A DNA stretch of 64,000 nucleotides. It comes from Nonomuraea typhae. GTDB taxonomy: Bacteria > Actinomycetota > Actinomycetes > Streptosporangiales > Streptosporangiaceae. Position 1 is the first letter of the stretch, and each line of letters begins with the position of its first letter. This document shows positions 14,531 to 21,967 of this stretch, in pieces. Where the stretch lies: the NCBI RefSeq assembly GCF_009760925.1, contig NZ_VRLV01000006.1, positions 1 to 64,000 of the forward strand. Reading direction: 5' to 3'. The translations under genes and the position numbers were made by a program. Under the pieces are notes generated by a model. The model saw only the letters and a list, made by a program, of their open reading frames with translations. It was not told the DNA's origin and did not search any database.

Positions 14531-14716
14531 CTATCGTCGTTCGTGGAATCAGTTGCCCACGTGATGAGGTAGGCCGTCCAGAACGCCCGATCCATCGCCC
14601 AGACGGCCGCGTTCCTCACCTTCGACCTCGGCGACAAGAAGTGGGGACCCGCCGCCCAGCTCTTCCGCGACCAGGTGATGGCCAGAACACCGCCTGAAGG
14701 GAGACCTCCTTCATGA
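14531..14716 (+). pseudogene. Possible gene remnant with an internal stop
   Basis: From 14573 to the TGA at 14714-14716 the + strand encodes 47 residues that look like genuine protein (for example AQTAAFLTFDLGDKKWG and LFRDQVMAR), with G/C third positions. The same frame upstream (SSFVESVAHVMR) is cut by TAG at 14570. There is no start codon with a ribosome binding site inside the fragment. It reads as the 3' end of a decayed gene with a nonsense mutation. It ends directly against the ROK stop codon. No family recognised; this is an inference. Confidence 0.35.
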
Positions 14717-15913
14717 CGGGCCGGTGCGCAGTGCGGTACGCGGTTGCCTCAGCAGCGGGGCGAAGGCTCGTTCGGCCGCGCCCACGAGGGTGGCATGGTG
14801 AAGGTCGCCGGTGACGACGTCGATCTGGCCGGCGCGAGCGACGGAGGAGGAGGCCGTCAGCCCATCGCGCACGAAGTCCTCGGCGGCCCGATACAGGTGG
14901 GCCAGAAAGCCCATGAGCACCACGCGCTCCGGGGCGAGCGTGTTGACGAGGCTGGTCAATCCGGTCACCAGATGGCCGGCGGTGCGGCGGATCGCGTTCT
15001 GTGCGGCGCGGTCGCCGGCCGCGGCGTCATCGAAGATCTCGGTGACGGTGTCTTCACGGCCGGGGTGAGGGCGTCGGCCGGCGGCACGGAGCAGCGCACG
15101 CGAGTCGGCGTACATTTCCAGGCAGCCGCGCGCACCGCACGGGCATGGCAGTCCTCCCGGCTCGACGATGATGTGGCCGGCTTCCAAGGCGTGGCCGCCG
15201 CCGGTGAGCGGGATGCCCGCGTCGATGAAGCCGCCGCCGACGCCGACGCGCTCGCTGGTCAGGGCCAGCATGCTCGCGGTGCCGCGTCCGGCCCCGTAGC
15301 GGAACTCGGCCAGGGCGGCCAGCGTGGCGGCACGCCCGACGGCGACGGGGAGGCCGTGGGGTGACATGCCGGCCAGTCGCTGGGCGAGGGGCACGTCATT
15401 CCAGCCCAGATGCAGTGCGGATCTCACGAAGCCATCGGATTCTCTGATGAAGCCGGGCGTGGCCACGCATACCCCGACGCATCGCCGCTCGGTCTGCAGG
15501 ACCGCATCGGCGATCGCGTCCGCCAGGGCCGGTATGAGGGTGGCGGGGTCCGTCGCGGAGCCGTCCAGAACGTGCTGGCGAACGTGGATGATCCTGCGAT
15601 CCAGGCCCGCGAGGCTGACCGTTACGCGGTCCGCGCTCAATTGGACGGCGACGGCCACGGGCCCGTCGGGATGCACCTCGACGACGGGGGACGGCCTGCC
15701 GCGTCCGGCCGGGGCGCCGTGCGGGTCGCCGATGCGGACCAGATCCAGCGCTGTCAGGTCCGCCAAGGCGGTGCCGACCGCGCTCGCGGCCAGGCCGAGT
15801 TCGGCCGTGACCGCCGCGCGGGTCAGCGGGCCGCGCCGATGCAGCAGCGTGAGGACGCGTCCCGCCGCCGTCCTGCCGTCGTCACCGGCATCCGGCACAC
15901 CGATCGCAACCAA
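14711..15913 (-). CDS. ROK-family transcriptional repressor
   Basis: The protein has 400 residues. An N-terminal winged helix-turn-helix (~15-65, GPLTRAAVTAELGLAASAVG) precedes a ROK domain. The ROK zinc motif is complete: GHALEAGH with His247, then CPCGARGC (Cys257, Cys259, Cys264). The catalytic Asp of ROK sugar kinases, normally in a DNDA-type segment, is replaced (VAVGRAATLAALAE), so it should sense sugar rather than phosphorylate it. It is divergent from nagA around a perfect palindrome, so I infer a NagC-like repressor of aminosugar use. The start is TTG 15913, with GGAG/GAGG just upstream; a GTG a few codons in is an alternative. Confidence 0.92.
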   Translation of the reverse strand: MVAIGVPDAGDDGRTAAGRVLTLLHRRGPLTRAAVTAELGLAASAVGTALADLTALDLVRIGDPHGAPAGRGRPSPVVEVHPDGPVAVAVQLSADRVTVSLAGLDRRIIHVRQHVLDGSATDPATLIPALADAIADAVLQTERRCVGVCVATPGFIRESDGFVRSALHLGWNDVPLAQRLAGMSPHGLPVAVGRAATLAALAEFRYGAGRGTASMLALTSERVGVGGGFIDAGIPLTGGGHALEAGHIIVEPGGLPCPCGARGCLEMYADSRALLRAAGRRPHPGREDTVTEIFDDAAAGDRAAQNAIRRTAGHLVTGLTSLVNTLAPERVVLMGFLAHLYRAAEDFVRDGLTASSSVARAGQIDVVTGDLHHATLVGAAERAFAPLLRQPRTALRTGPS

Positions 15914-15934
15914 GGGTCCTCGTCTCCGTGCTAG

Positions 15935-15959
15935 ATTATTTTCTCATTGAGAAAATAAT
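15935..15959. promoter_or_regulatory. Perfect palindromic operator between the ROK gene and nagA
   Basis: ATTATTTTCTC (15935-15945) and its exact complement GAGAAAATAAT (15949-15959) are separated by 3 nt: an 11-bp perfect inverted repeat, strikingly A/T-rich in a GC-rich genome. It lies 22 nt upstream of the ROK start and 46 nt upstream of the nagA start, where one repressor dimer could control both genes. The length and AT-rich flanks resemble NagC/Mlc sites. Confidence 0.85.
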
Positions 15960-16005
15960 ACATGCTGATCACTTGGGCGACGCACCCGCCCAGAAGGGGA
16001 GCCTG

Positions 16006-17208
16006 ATGGTCATGATCCTCGCCAACGCCCGAGTAGTGACCCCCGAGCGGCTGCTGGATCCCGGCTGGGTCGCTCTGGACGGTCACCGGATCCTGGCTGC
16101 GGGAGAAGGGGAGCCGCCCCGGTCGGCCGACGCCGAGGTTCATGACCTCGGATCGGACTACGTGCTGCCCGGGTTCGTGGATCTGCACATGCACGGCGGC
16201 GACGGCGCTCAGGTCACCACGCAGGATCCACAGGAGATCCTGCGCGCGATCGCCTTTCACCGCCGTCACGGAACCACCCGGACACTGGCCAGCCTCGTCA
16301 CCTCACCGGTCGAGGAGATGGCGGCCGCGGCCCGCACGGTGGCCGCCCTCATGCGCTCACCCGACCCGCTGCACCGCTCGATCGCCGGAATTCACCTCGA
16401 AGGGCCGTTCCTCAACCCGAACCACCGGGGCGCCCATCACAACGACTACGTCCTCGCTCCGGACGTCAACGCGTTGCGGCACCTGCTCGCCAGCGGCGAC
16501 GGCGCGGTCCGCACCGTCACCCTCGCCCCCGAACTGGACGGCGGGATGGACCTCGTGCGCGAGGTCGTCGCCTCCGGCGCGGTCGTGGCGGTAGGGCACA
16601 CCGACGCCAGCTACGACGAAGCACACCAGGCGTTCGAGGCCGGCGCCAGCATGGCCACCCACCTGTTCAACGCCATGCGACCGTTCCACCATCGGGAACC
16701 GGGCCCGGCCGGCGCCGCCCTCACCCACGACAACGTCACCTGCGAACTCATCAACGACGGTGTCCACCTGCACACCGCAACCACACGCCTCGCGTTCGCC
16801 GCCGCCGGCGCCGAACGCATCGCGCTGGTCACCGACGCCACCCCGGCGGCAGGGGTGAACGACGGGCGGTTCAACCTGGGCCCGTTGCCCGTACTCGCCC
16901 GCGACGGCAAAGTCACGCTGCTCGACGGGATCACCAACGCGGGCAGCACCCTCACCATGGACCGCGCGCTCCGGCACGCCGTGCACTGCGTCGGAATCCC
17001 CATCACCCAAGCCGCCATCGCCGCCGCCACCACGCCGGCGCGCATGCTCGGGCTGGGGGAACAGACCGGGAGCATCAAGCCCGGCAAGGACGCCGACCTC
17101 GTCGTCCTGACCGGCGACCTGAGGGTTCGCACGGTCATCGCCTACGGCGCGGTCGTCCACGGAACACTGACGCCGAGCGCAGACCTCGCCCCGGGCGGAG
17201 CGGCGTAG
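16006..17208 (+). CDS. nagA: N-acetylglucosamine-6-phosphate deacetylase
   Basis: NagA removes acetate from GlcNAc-6-phosphate to give glucosamine-6-phosphate in chitin, peptidoglycan and aminosugar recycling. The 400 residues match the amidohydrolase family. FVDLHMHGGDG (His61, His63) starts the metal site, followed by GIHLEGPFLN, GHTDASYDEA and HLFNAMRPFHHREPG. LVTDATPAAG carries the catalytic Asp. The open frame extends back to 15928, but that part overlaps the operator. ATG 16006 with AAGGGGA 6 nt upstream is the better start. No nagB or PTS gene lies nearby. Confidence 0.96.
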   Translation: MVMILANARVVTPERLLDPGWVALDGHRILAAGEGEPPRSADAEVHDLGSDYVLPGFVDLHMHGGDGAQVTTQDPQEILRAIAFHRRHGTTRTLASLVTSPVEEMAAAARTVAALMRSPDPLHRSIAGIHLEGPFLNPNHRGAHHNDYVLAPDVNALRHLLASGDGAVRTVTLAPELDGGMDLVREVVASGAVVAVGHTDASYDEAHQAFEAGASMATHLFNAMRPFHHREPGPAGAALTHDNVTCELINDGVHLHTATTRLAFAAAGAERIALVTDATPAAGVNDGRFNLGPLPVLARDGKVTLLDGITNAGSTLTMDRALRHAVHCVGIPITQAAIAAATTPARMLGLGEQTGSIKPGKDADLVVLTGDLRVRTVIAYGAVVHGTLTPSADLAPGGAA

Positions 17209-17300
17209 CGCCCGGCGGGCGGCGTATCCCCCCTCCGCCGCGCTCCCGATATCCGGATCTGACTGGTCACATCACAACCGCGCGCGCGAGCGTCCGCCGA

Positions 17301-17317
17301 CCCGGGGGATCCCCGGG
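17301..17317. terminator. GC-rich hairpin between nagA and the SGNH gene
   Basis: A 7-bp perfect stem of only G and C (17301-17307 with 17311-17317) with a 3-nt loop, about 90 nt after nagA and 110 nt before the convergent SGNH stop. It has no U-tract, so termination is only plausible. I see no gene in 17209-17426. Confidence 0.4.
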
Positions 17318-17426
17318 GCTCTACGGGCCGGTAGTGACGATCCCTAGGGTCCGGGAGCAGGGGGCCGAGATGGCCGCTTCGTGGCCGGACAGGATGCCCT
17401 GCCGGGTCCCGGGGGGCGACACCACT

Positions 17427-18197
17427 TCACGACAGCCTCGCCACGACGGCCTCGGCCAGGGCGCGCTGTCCGGCGGGCGAGAGGTGCAGCCCGTCCTCCT
17501 CGTGGACGGGTGTTTCCAGGGCGGCCACCGGCTCGGGCAGCGCGGCCAGCACGCGGCCGATCGCGCTCAGGTCGTCGTTGCTCCAGGCCAGCCTGGCCCG
17601 CTGGAAGGGCTGGTAGGCGGCGACCCTGGGTTCGTCGGCCTGCGTGGGGGCCACCCAGAGCCACGCGGCGTCCGGGACCGCCTGGCGCAGCAGGCGCAGG
17701 TTGCGTTCGGTCTCGGCCAGGCTGACGCGGGTGGCGCCGGTGCCGCCGACGCGGACGGCGTCGTTGCCGCCCAGCATGCACAGCACCCAGTCGGGCCGCT
17801 GGAAGGCGAGGGCGGGCAGCGCGGCCAGCGCCTCGCTGGTGCTCTGCCCGGAGACGGCCAGGTTGACCAGCGTGATGGCGTCACCGGGCCGGCGCAGGTC
17901 CAGGAGGTGACGCAGGATCTCGAACCAGGACACCAGGTCGGCCGTGGTGCTCTCCCCGACGGCGACGACCCGCTGCCCGGGCTGGAAGGGCAGCCGGTCC
18001 ACGGCCGCCGCGAAGGCGGGGCCGGTGAGCAGGTCCTCGGCGATGGAACGCGCGTGCTCGGCGAACTGGCGGCGCATGCCGGCGAATGTCTCGGCGGGCA
18101 CGCCGAACAGGGGGCCGAGGCGGTGCTCGTCGAGGGGGCCGAGGTAGCCGAGCACCTTCTCGGGGTGCTGGAAACGGATGAGCCTTTCGGTGTGCAT
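17427..18197 (-). CDS. SGNH/GDSL-type esterase
   Basis: A 256-residue SGNH hydrolase. The nucleophile block is GES (81-83, Ser83) in place of the usual GDS. The Gly/Asn oxyanion blocks are NLAVSGQST and GGND (143-146), and the Asp-x-x-His pair is DGLHL (Asp235, His238). No signal peptide is visible, so it is probably intracellular. A ~70-residue helical N-terminal extension precedes the SGNH core. It is divergent from a MarR regulator 60 nt away with an inverted repeat between them, so MarR control is likely. Substrate unknown. Confidence 0.9.
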   Translation of the reverse strand: MHTERLIRFQHPEKVLGYLGPLDEHRLGPLFGVPAETFAGMRRQFAEHARSIAEDLLTGPAFAAAVDRLPFQPGQRVVAVGESTTADLVSWFEILRHLLDLRRPGDAITLVNLAVSGQSTSEALAALPALAFQRPDWVLCMLGGNDAVRVGGTGATRVSLAETERNLRLLRQAVPDAAWLWVAPTQADEPRVAAYQPFQRARLAWSNDDLSAIGRVLAALPEPVAALETPVHEEDGLHLSPAGQRALAEAVVARLS

Positions 18198-18216
18198 GAC
18201 GCGAACCCTTCTCTAT

Positions 18217-18248
18217 GGTGAATCGTTTATAGCACAGAACTATTCACC
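18217..18248. promoter_or_regulatory. Inverted repeat between SGNH hydrolase and MarR genes
   Basis: GGTGAAT (18217-18223) and ATTCACC (18242-18248) are exact complements separated by 18 nt. The intervening stretch is A/T-rich, unlike its surroundings, and probably holds the -10 regions of both promoters. The site overlaps the start regions of both genes and is the natural candidate operator of the MarR protein. Confidence 0.6.
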
Positions 18249-18257
18249 TCTCGCGCT

Positions 18258-18743
18258 ATGGTGTCGGTCATGCCGTCCATCCAGCCACGCCCGGCATTCC
18301 TGCTGGCCCAGATCGGGGCGCACGCCGCCCGCCGGTTCGCCGAACGCGTGGCCGTGCTGGGGGTGGCCCCTTCGGACATCGGGGTCCTGCGCATGATCCT
18401 CACCAACCCCGGCCGCAGCCAGCAGTCCCTCGCGGAGGAACTGGGCGTCGTACCCAGCCGGGTCGTCGCCCTCCTGGACGCCCTGGAGGGCAAAGGACTC
18501 GTCGAACGCCGGCGCAACCCTGCTGACCGGCGCAATTACGCGTTGCACCTGACCGAGGAGGGGGCGCGGGTCATGGCCGCCGTCTGGGAGCTTGGCGCGG
18601 CTCATGAGGACGAGCTCCTGGCCGCCCTTGACTCCGAGCAGCGGGCGCAGCTCACCACGCTGCTGGAGGCGGTTGCCGTGCACCAGGGGCTAACGGCGGG
18701 GGTGCACCCGGGGTATCAGGGGCCGCCGCGAGGCGGGGGGTGA
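18258..18743 (+). CDS. MarR-family transcriptional regulator
   Basis: The 161-residue protein has a MarR winged helix. The recognition region is QQSLAEELGVVPSRVVALLDALEGKGLVER, followed by the wing RRRNPADRRNYALHLT with the family's conserved D-R-R. MarR dimers usually repress a neighbouring divergent gene and release DNA on binding a small phenolic or acyl ligand. The neighbour here is the SGNH esterase. ATG 18258 is used; ATG 18270 is an equal alternative, as neither has a good ribosome binding site. Confidence 0.93.
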   Translation: MVSVMPSIQPRPAFLLAQIGAHAARRFAERVAVLGVAPSDIGVLRMILTNPGRSQQSLAEELGVVPSRVVALLDALEGKGLVERRRNPADRRNYALHLTEEGARVMAAVWELGAAHEDELLAALDSEQRAQLTTLLEAVAVHQGLTAGVHPGYQGPPRGGG

Positions 18744-18771
18744 CAGGGGCTCTGCGTGTGCTGCTGCCGGG

Positions 18772-18803
18772 CCGGGCCGGCGTCATCGGGACGGCCGGCC
18801 CGG
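18772..18803. terminator. Hairpin downstream of the MarR gene
   Basis: A perfect 10-bp GC stem (18772-18781 with 18794-18803) and a 12-nt loop, 28 nt after the MarR stop and before the convergent small gene that ends at 18888. There is no U-tract. Confidence 0.5.
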
Positions 18804-18887
18804 GCGGTTCAGCCGCCTCCTGCCGGGTGGCCACCGCTCCGGTGGGAGCTCAAAGGCTGCCCGAGCGGGGTACTGGAGACACGCGCT

Positions 18888-19061
18888 TCAGGGAAGGCGG
18901 ACGGCGGTACGGCGGGCTATCTGGGCCTGGAGGCGGGCCATTTGCCAGTGGAGTTCGATGAGTTGCTCGGCCAGCTGGGCTCTGGGGATCTCGGCAGGGT
19001 CCTCGATGGCCAGGTGGTCAATCGCGGTCGACAGCTCTCGCATCGCGCGCCCCCATTCCAT
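18888..19061 (-). CDS. 57-residue protein resembling the start of a DUF222/HNH protein
   Basis: This is a short but well-supported gene: ATG 19061 follows GAGGA by 7 nt, and the frame ends cleanly at TGA 18888-18890. The protein is one amphipathic helical stretch (AIDHLAIEDPAEIPRAQLAEQ, then a segment around HWQMARLQAQIARR). It resembles the N-terminal helices of actinobacterial DUF222 proteins, which usually carry a C-terminal HNH nuclease; that nuclease is absent. It may be a truncated relic that kept its start, or an independent small coiled-coil protein. The stop is followed by the GC hairpin at 18772-18803. Confidence 0.7.
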   Translation of the reverse strand: MEWGRAMRELSTAIDHLAIEDPAEIPRAQLAEQLIELHWQMARLQAQIARRTAVRLP

Positions 19062-19144
19062 CACGTGTCCTCAAGGGATCGAATTAACGTTCGAATCCTA
19101 TCGGAACCCGTGAGGCCGCGTCAGCGATTTGGGGCCGGTGACAC

Positions 19145-19666
19145 TCAGGTTTCGTACACAGGTGCGATGTAGCCGCGGGCCAGTGTGTTGGCCGTGATGG
19201 TGAAGCCCACCACCGCCGCCGGGGAGTCCGGGTCCAGGCCCAGGGAGTCGACGCTCAGGGCGTGCACGGCGAAGAGGTAGCGGTGCGGGTAGCCGGGGGG
19301 CGGGGCGGCGCCGCCGTACTCCTTGGTGGCGAAGTCGTTGCGGGCGTGGACGCCGGCCTTCGTGTCGGCGGTTCCGGCGCCCGTGGGGAGTTCGGTGACG
19401 TCGGCCGGGATGTCGAACAGCAGCCAGTGCCAGAATCCGCTCCCGGTGGGGGCGTCGGGGTCATAGCAGGTGACGGCGTAGCTACGGGTGCCCTCGGGGG
19501 CCCCTGACCAGCGCAGGTGGGGGGAGAGGTTGCCACCGGTCATGCCCCAGTCGTTGAACACCTGGGCCTCGGGCAGGCGCTCACCGTCGCGGACGTCGTT
19601 GCTCTCGACGGTGAGGGCGGGGACCTGCGGCAGGAAGTCGTAGGGGATGGGCGGCCGGGCGGACAT
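19145..19666 (-). CDS. YbhB/YbcL-type PEBP (Raf-kinase-inhibitor-like) protein
   Basis: The 173-residue protein is of the phosphatidylethanolamine-binding-protein family. The conserved blocks are NLSPHLRWSGAPEGTRSYAV, YDPDAPTGSGFWHWLLFDIP and the pocket segment PPPGYPHRYLFAVHAL. Bacterial members have no settled function. There is no signal peptide, so it is cytoplasmic. GGAGG lies 8 nt before ATG 19666. Confidence 0.95.
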   Translation of the reverse strand: MSARPPIPYDFLPQVPALTVESNDVRDGERLPEAQVFNDWGMTGGNLSPHLRWSGAPEGTRSYAVTCYDPDAPTGSGFWHWLLFDIPADVTELPTGAGTADTKAGVHARNDFATKEYGGAAPPPGYPHRYLFAVHALSVDSLGLDPDSPAAVVGFTITANTLARGYIAPVYET

Positions 19667-19715
19667 GGGTTACCTCCGGGTGGACGGGGTCGGTCGATCC
19701 CATCTTTATCGGAGA

Positions 19716-20585
19716 TCAGCCCTTGTTGTAGGCCGTCATCACTTCCTTGGGGTCGCCGTCCATCTTGATTTTGCCCTTGTGCAGCCAGATGACCCGGTTG
19801 CAGGTTTCCTCGATGACCTTGTGGTCGTGGGAGACGAGGAAGACGGTTCCGGCGGATTCGCGGATCTGCTTGATGCGTTCCTGGCTTTTCTTGCGGAATT
19901 CGCGGTCGCCGGTGGCCAGGGCCTCGTCGATGAGGAGCACGTCGTGGGTCTTGGCGCTGGAGATGGCGAAGCGCAGGCGGGCGCCCATGCCCGAGGAATA
20001 GGTGGACATCGGCAGCTGGACGAACTCATCGATGCCGGAGAAGTCGACGATTTCTTGGTACTTCTCCTTGACCTCGGCGGGCGTCATGCCCATGGCGTAG
20101 CAGCCGAGGACGATGTTGCGTTCGCCGGTCAGCTCGCGCATCAGGGCCGCGTTCACGCCCAGCAGGGACGGCTGGCCGTCGGTGAACACCGCGCCGGAGT
20201 GCGGCGGCAGGAGGCCGGCGATGGCGCGCAGCAGCGTCGACTTGCCGGAGCCGTTGCGGCCGACGATGCCGATGGCGTCGCCGTGGTAGGCCACGAAGGA
20301 GACGCCCTTGACGGCGTGGACCTCCTTCATCTGGGGACGGCCCTGCCGCTTGAGCATGCGGACCAGCGCCGTGACCGCGTTGCCCTTCTCGTGGTCGGAG
20401 GTGGCGCTGAAGACGCGGTAGACGATGTGGAGGTCGTCCACGACCACGGTCGGCGTGCCCGTCGGGGCGTCCACGGGCTTGTGGCCGGTGGGCTCCGGGG
20501 TGGGGTGCACCCTGACGTCCTTGCTCGTGGCGACGCCGGGCTCCTCGCCCTTCACCTGTGACAACTCCTCCATCAGCTCAGCCAC
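19716..20585 (-). CDS. ABC exporter ATP-binding protein (TagH/Wzt-like)
   Basis: The 289-residue ATPase pairs with the permease upstream in an ABC-2 exporter of cell-surface polysaccharide or teichoic acid. Walker A is GRNGSGKST, the signature is YSSGMGARL (the variant typical of polysaccharide exporters), and Walker B is DVLLIDEAL. The segment HDHKVIEETCNRVIWLHKGK follows. About 50 low-complexity residues precede the domain, and there is no Wzt-type C-terminal sugar-binding domain, which favours the TagH type. The GTG start at 20585 overlaps the permease stop by 8 nt. No glycosyltransferase lies in the window. Confidence 0.93.
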   Translation of the reverse strand: MAELMEELSQVKGEEPGVATSKDVRVHPTPEPTGHKPVDAPTGTPTVVVDDLHIVYRVFSATSDHEKGNAVTALVRMLKRQGRPQMKEVHAVKGVSFVAYHGDAIGIVGRNGSGKSTLLRAIAGLLPPHSGAVFTDGQPSLLGVNAALMRELTGERNIVLGCYAMGMTPAEVKEKYQEIVDFSGIDEFVQLPMSTYSSGMGARLRFAISSAKTHDVLLIDEALATGDREFRKKSQERIKQIRESAGTVFLVSHDHKVIEETCNRVIWLHKGKIKMDGDPKEVMTAYNKG

Positions 20586-21495
20586 GCCCGTACCTCTCCT
20601 CGGCTCGCCAGAAGTACCAGAAGCCGAAACCGAGTGCGAACACCGCCCAGAATACGCAGCCTGCCATAGCGAACGGAGGCGGGTTGTGGTCTCCGGGCAT
20701 CAGGATGTCTCGCATGACCTCGATGTAGGAGGCGGCGGGGTTGAGGTACATGACGTTGGCGACCCATTGGGGAAGCTCGGCACCGCCCACGACCTTGTCC
20801 TGGATGGAGAAGAAGACGCCCGAGGCGTAGAGCCAGGTGCGCATGATGAACGGCAGGAGCTGGTTCATGTCGCGCATGTTCGAGCCGACCCTGGCCATCA
20901 CGAGGCTCGCGCCCACGTTGAAGAGCGACTGCAGGGCCAGCACGACGGGGATGAGCAGCCACAGCAGGGTGGGCGGCTCGCTCCAGACCACGATGAGCAG
21001 GAGCACGCCCATGGAGATGGCCAGCTGCTGCAGCTCCTGGATCGTGTACGCCAGGGGCAAGGCGGCACGCGGGAAGTGGAGTGCCCGGATGAGCGAGAGG
21101 TTGCCCGAGATGGACTTGGCTCCCGCGGTCACCGATCGCTGCGTGTAGGTGAAGACGAACATCCCGGTGAGAAGGAAGACCGGGTAGTTCTTGATCCCGT
21201 GGGCGCCGCCGAGGATGAGGCCGAACATGACGAAGTAGATCGCGGCGTTGAGCAGCGGCGTCAGGACCTGCCACAGCTGGCCGAGGGCCGAGCTGGAGTA
21301 CTTCGAGACGTTGCGCGAGGTCGCGTACGTCATCATGAAGTGCCGCCGCTCCCAGAGCTGGCGCAGGTAGACGTGGAACCTCGGCCGTGCGATGGCACGG
21401 CGAAGCCCGTATCTCTTGGCGAGCGCGGCCAGCGGCTCCTGTGTGCCTAGGCCGCCCGCCTGGGCGTCCGCGACCGCGGATTCCGGCTGGCTCAT
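20578..21495 (-). CDS. ABC-2 exporter permease (TagG/Wzm-like)
   Basis: A 305-residue membrane protein with about six transmembrane helices, found around residues 80-100, 110-130, 160-185, 190-215, 225-245 and 270-295. An N-terminal amphipathic stretch precedes them. The pattern is that of polysaccharide/teichoic-acid exporter permeases (LGQLWQVLTPLLNAAIYFVMF and the conserved NPAASYIEVMRD near the end). It is the first gene of the two-gene exporter and is divergent from the peptide importer. Cargo is unknown. Confidence 0.93.
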   Translation of the reverse strand: MSQPESAVADAQAGGLGTQEPLAALAKRYGLRRAIARPRFHVYLRQLWERRHFMMTYATSRNVSKYSSSALGQLWQVLTPLLNAAIYFVMFGLILGGAHGIKNYPVFLLTGMFVFTYTQRSVTAGAKSISGNLSLIRALHFPRAALPLAYTIQELQQLAISMGVLLLIVVWSEPPTLLWLLIPVVLALQSLFNVGASLVMARVGSNMRDMNQLLPFIMRTWLYASGVFFSIQDKVVGGAELPQWVANVMYLNPAASYIEVMRDILMPGDHNPPPFAMAGCVFWAVFALGFGFWYFWRAEERYGRG

Positions 21496-21967
21496 GGCAT
21501 GGACTCTATTGGATTCACGTCGATGGGGTGCCTGTCACGGCAGTTCGCCGCGGTCAGTTGGACGGGATTCACCGCCCGTTGGGTTCCCAAATCAGCTCAG
21601 GACAGGACCAACGCGAAGGCCGCCGGGAGATCTCCCCAAGTAGACGGCTTCCCCACACCAGTTGTAGGGGTATTTTTACTCAACTGTTCACGTCCCACCG
21701 TGTCGTATTGTGCGCGCTTTGTAATCACTTGCGAGTCTTGAGAGAAATGTCTGTGACGTTGGATAGGCGCACGTGTGACCGAACTGCAACGCGCCAGAGA
21801 CTCCCTGGTGGCAAGTAGTGAGGGATAGTCGCGATCGACTGGCAGGGCGGAGGCTGGTTTGACCATGTCAGCCAAACCCGGGGGATTACCAGCAACCCCC
21901 GTCAGGCTGCTCTGGATCATCGCAGCTCAGCGCTAACGCCCACCTGAGAGGGAGGAAAGTTCTCATA
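21496..21967. other. 472-nt intergenic region with structured importer leader
   Basis: No gene is supported here. It must hold the promoters of the divergent exporter and importer. CAGTTG (21659-21664) and CAACTG (21681-21686) form an inverted repeat around the T-rich core of a promoter-like stretch. Closer to the importer are two adjacent hairpins: GGTTTG/CAAACC (21856-21861 with 21873-21878) and CGGGGG/CCCCCG (21879-21884 with 21896-21901). GGCTG/CAGCC (21852-21856 with 21869-21873) offers a competing fold of the first. GGGAGGAAAG then leads to ATG 21968. This could be a leader that senses translation or a ligand, but no known riboswitch class is recognised. Confidence 0.5.
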
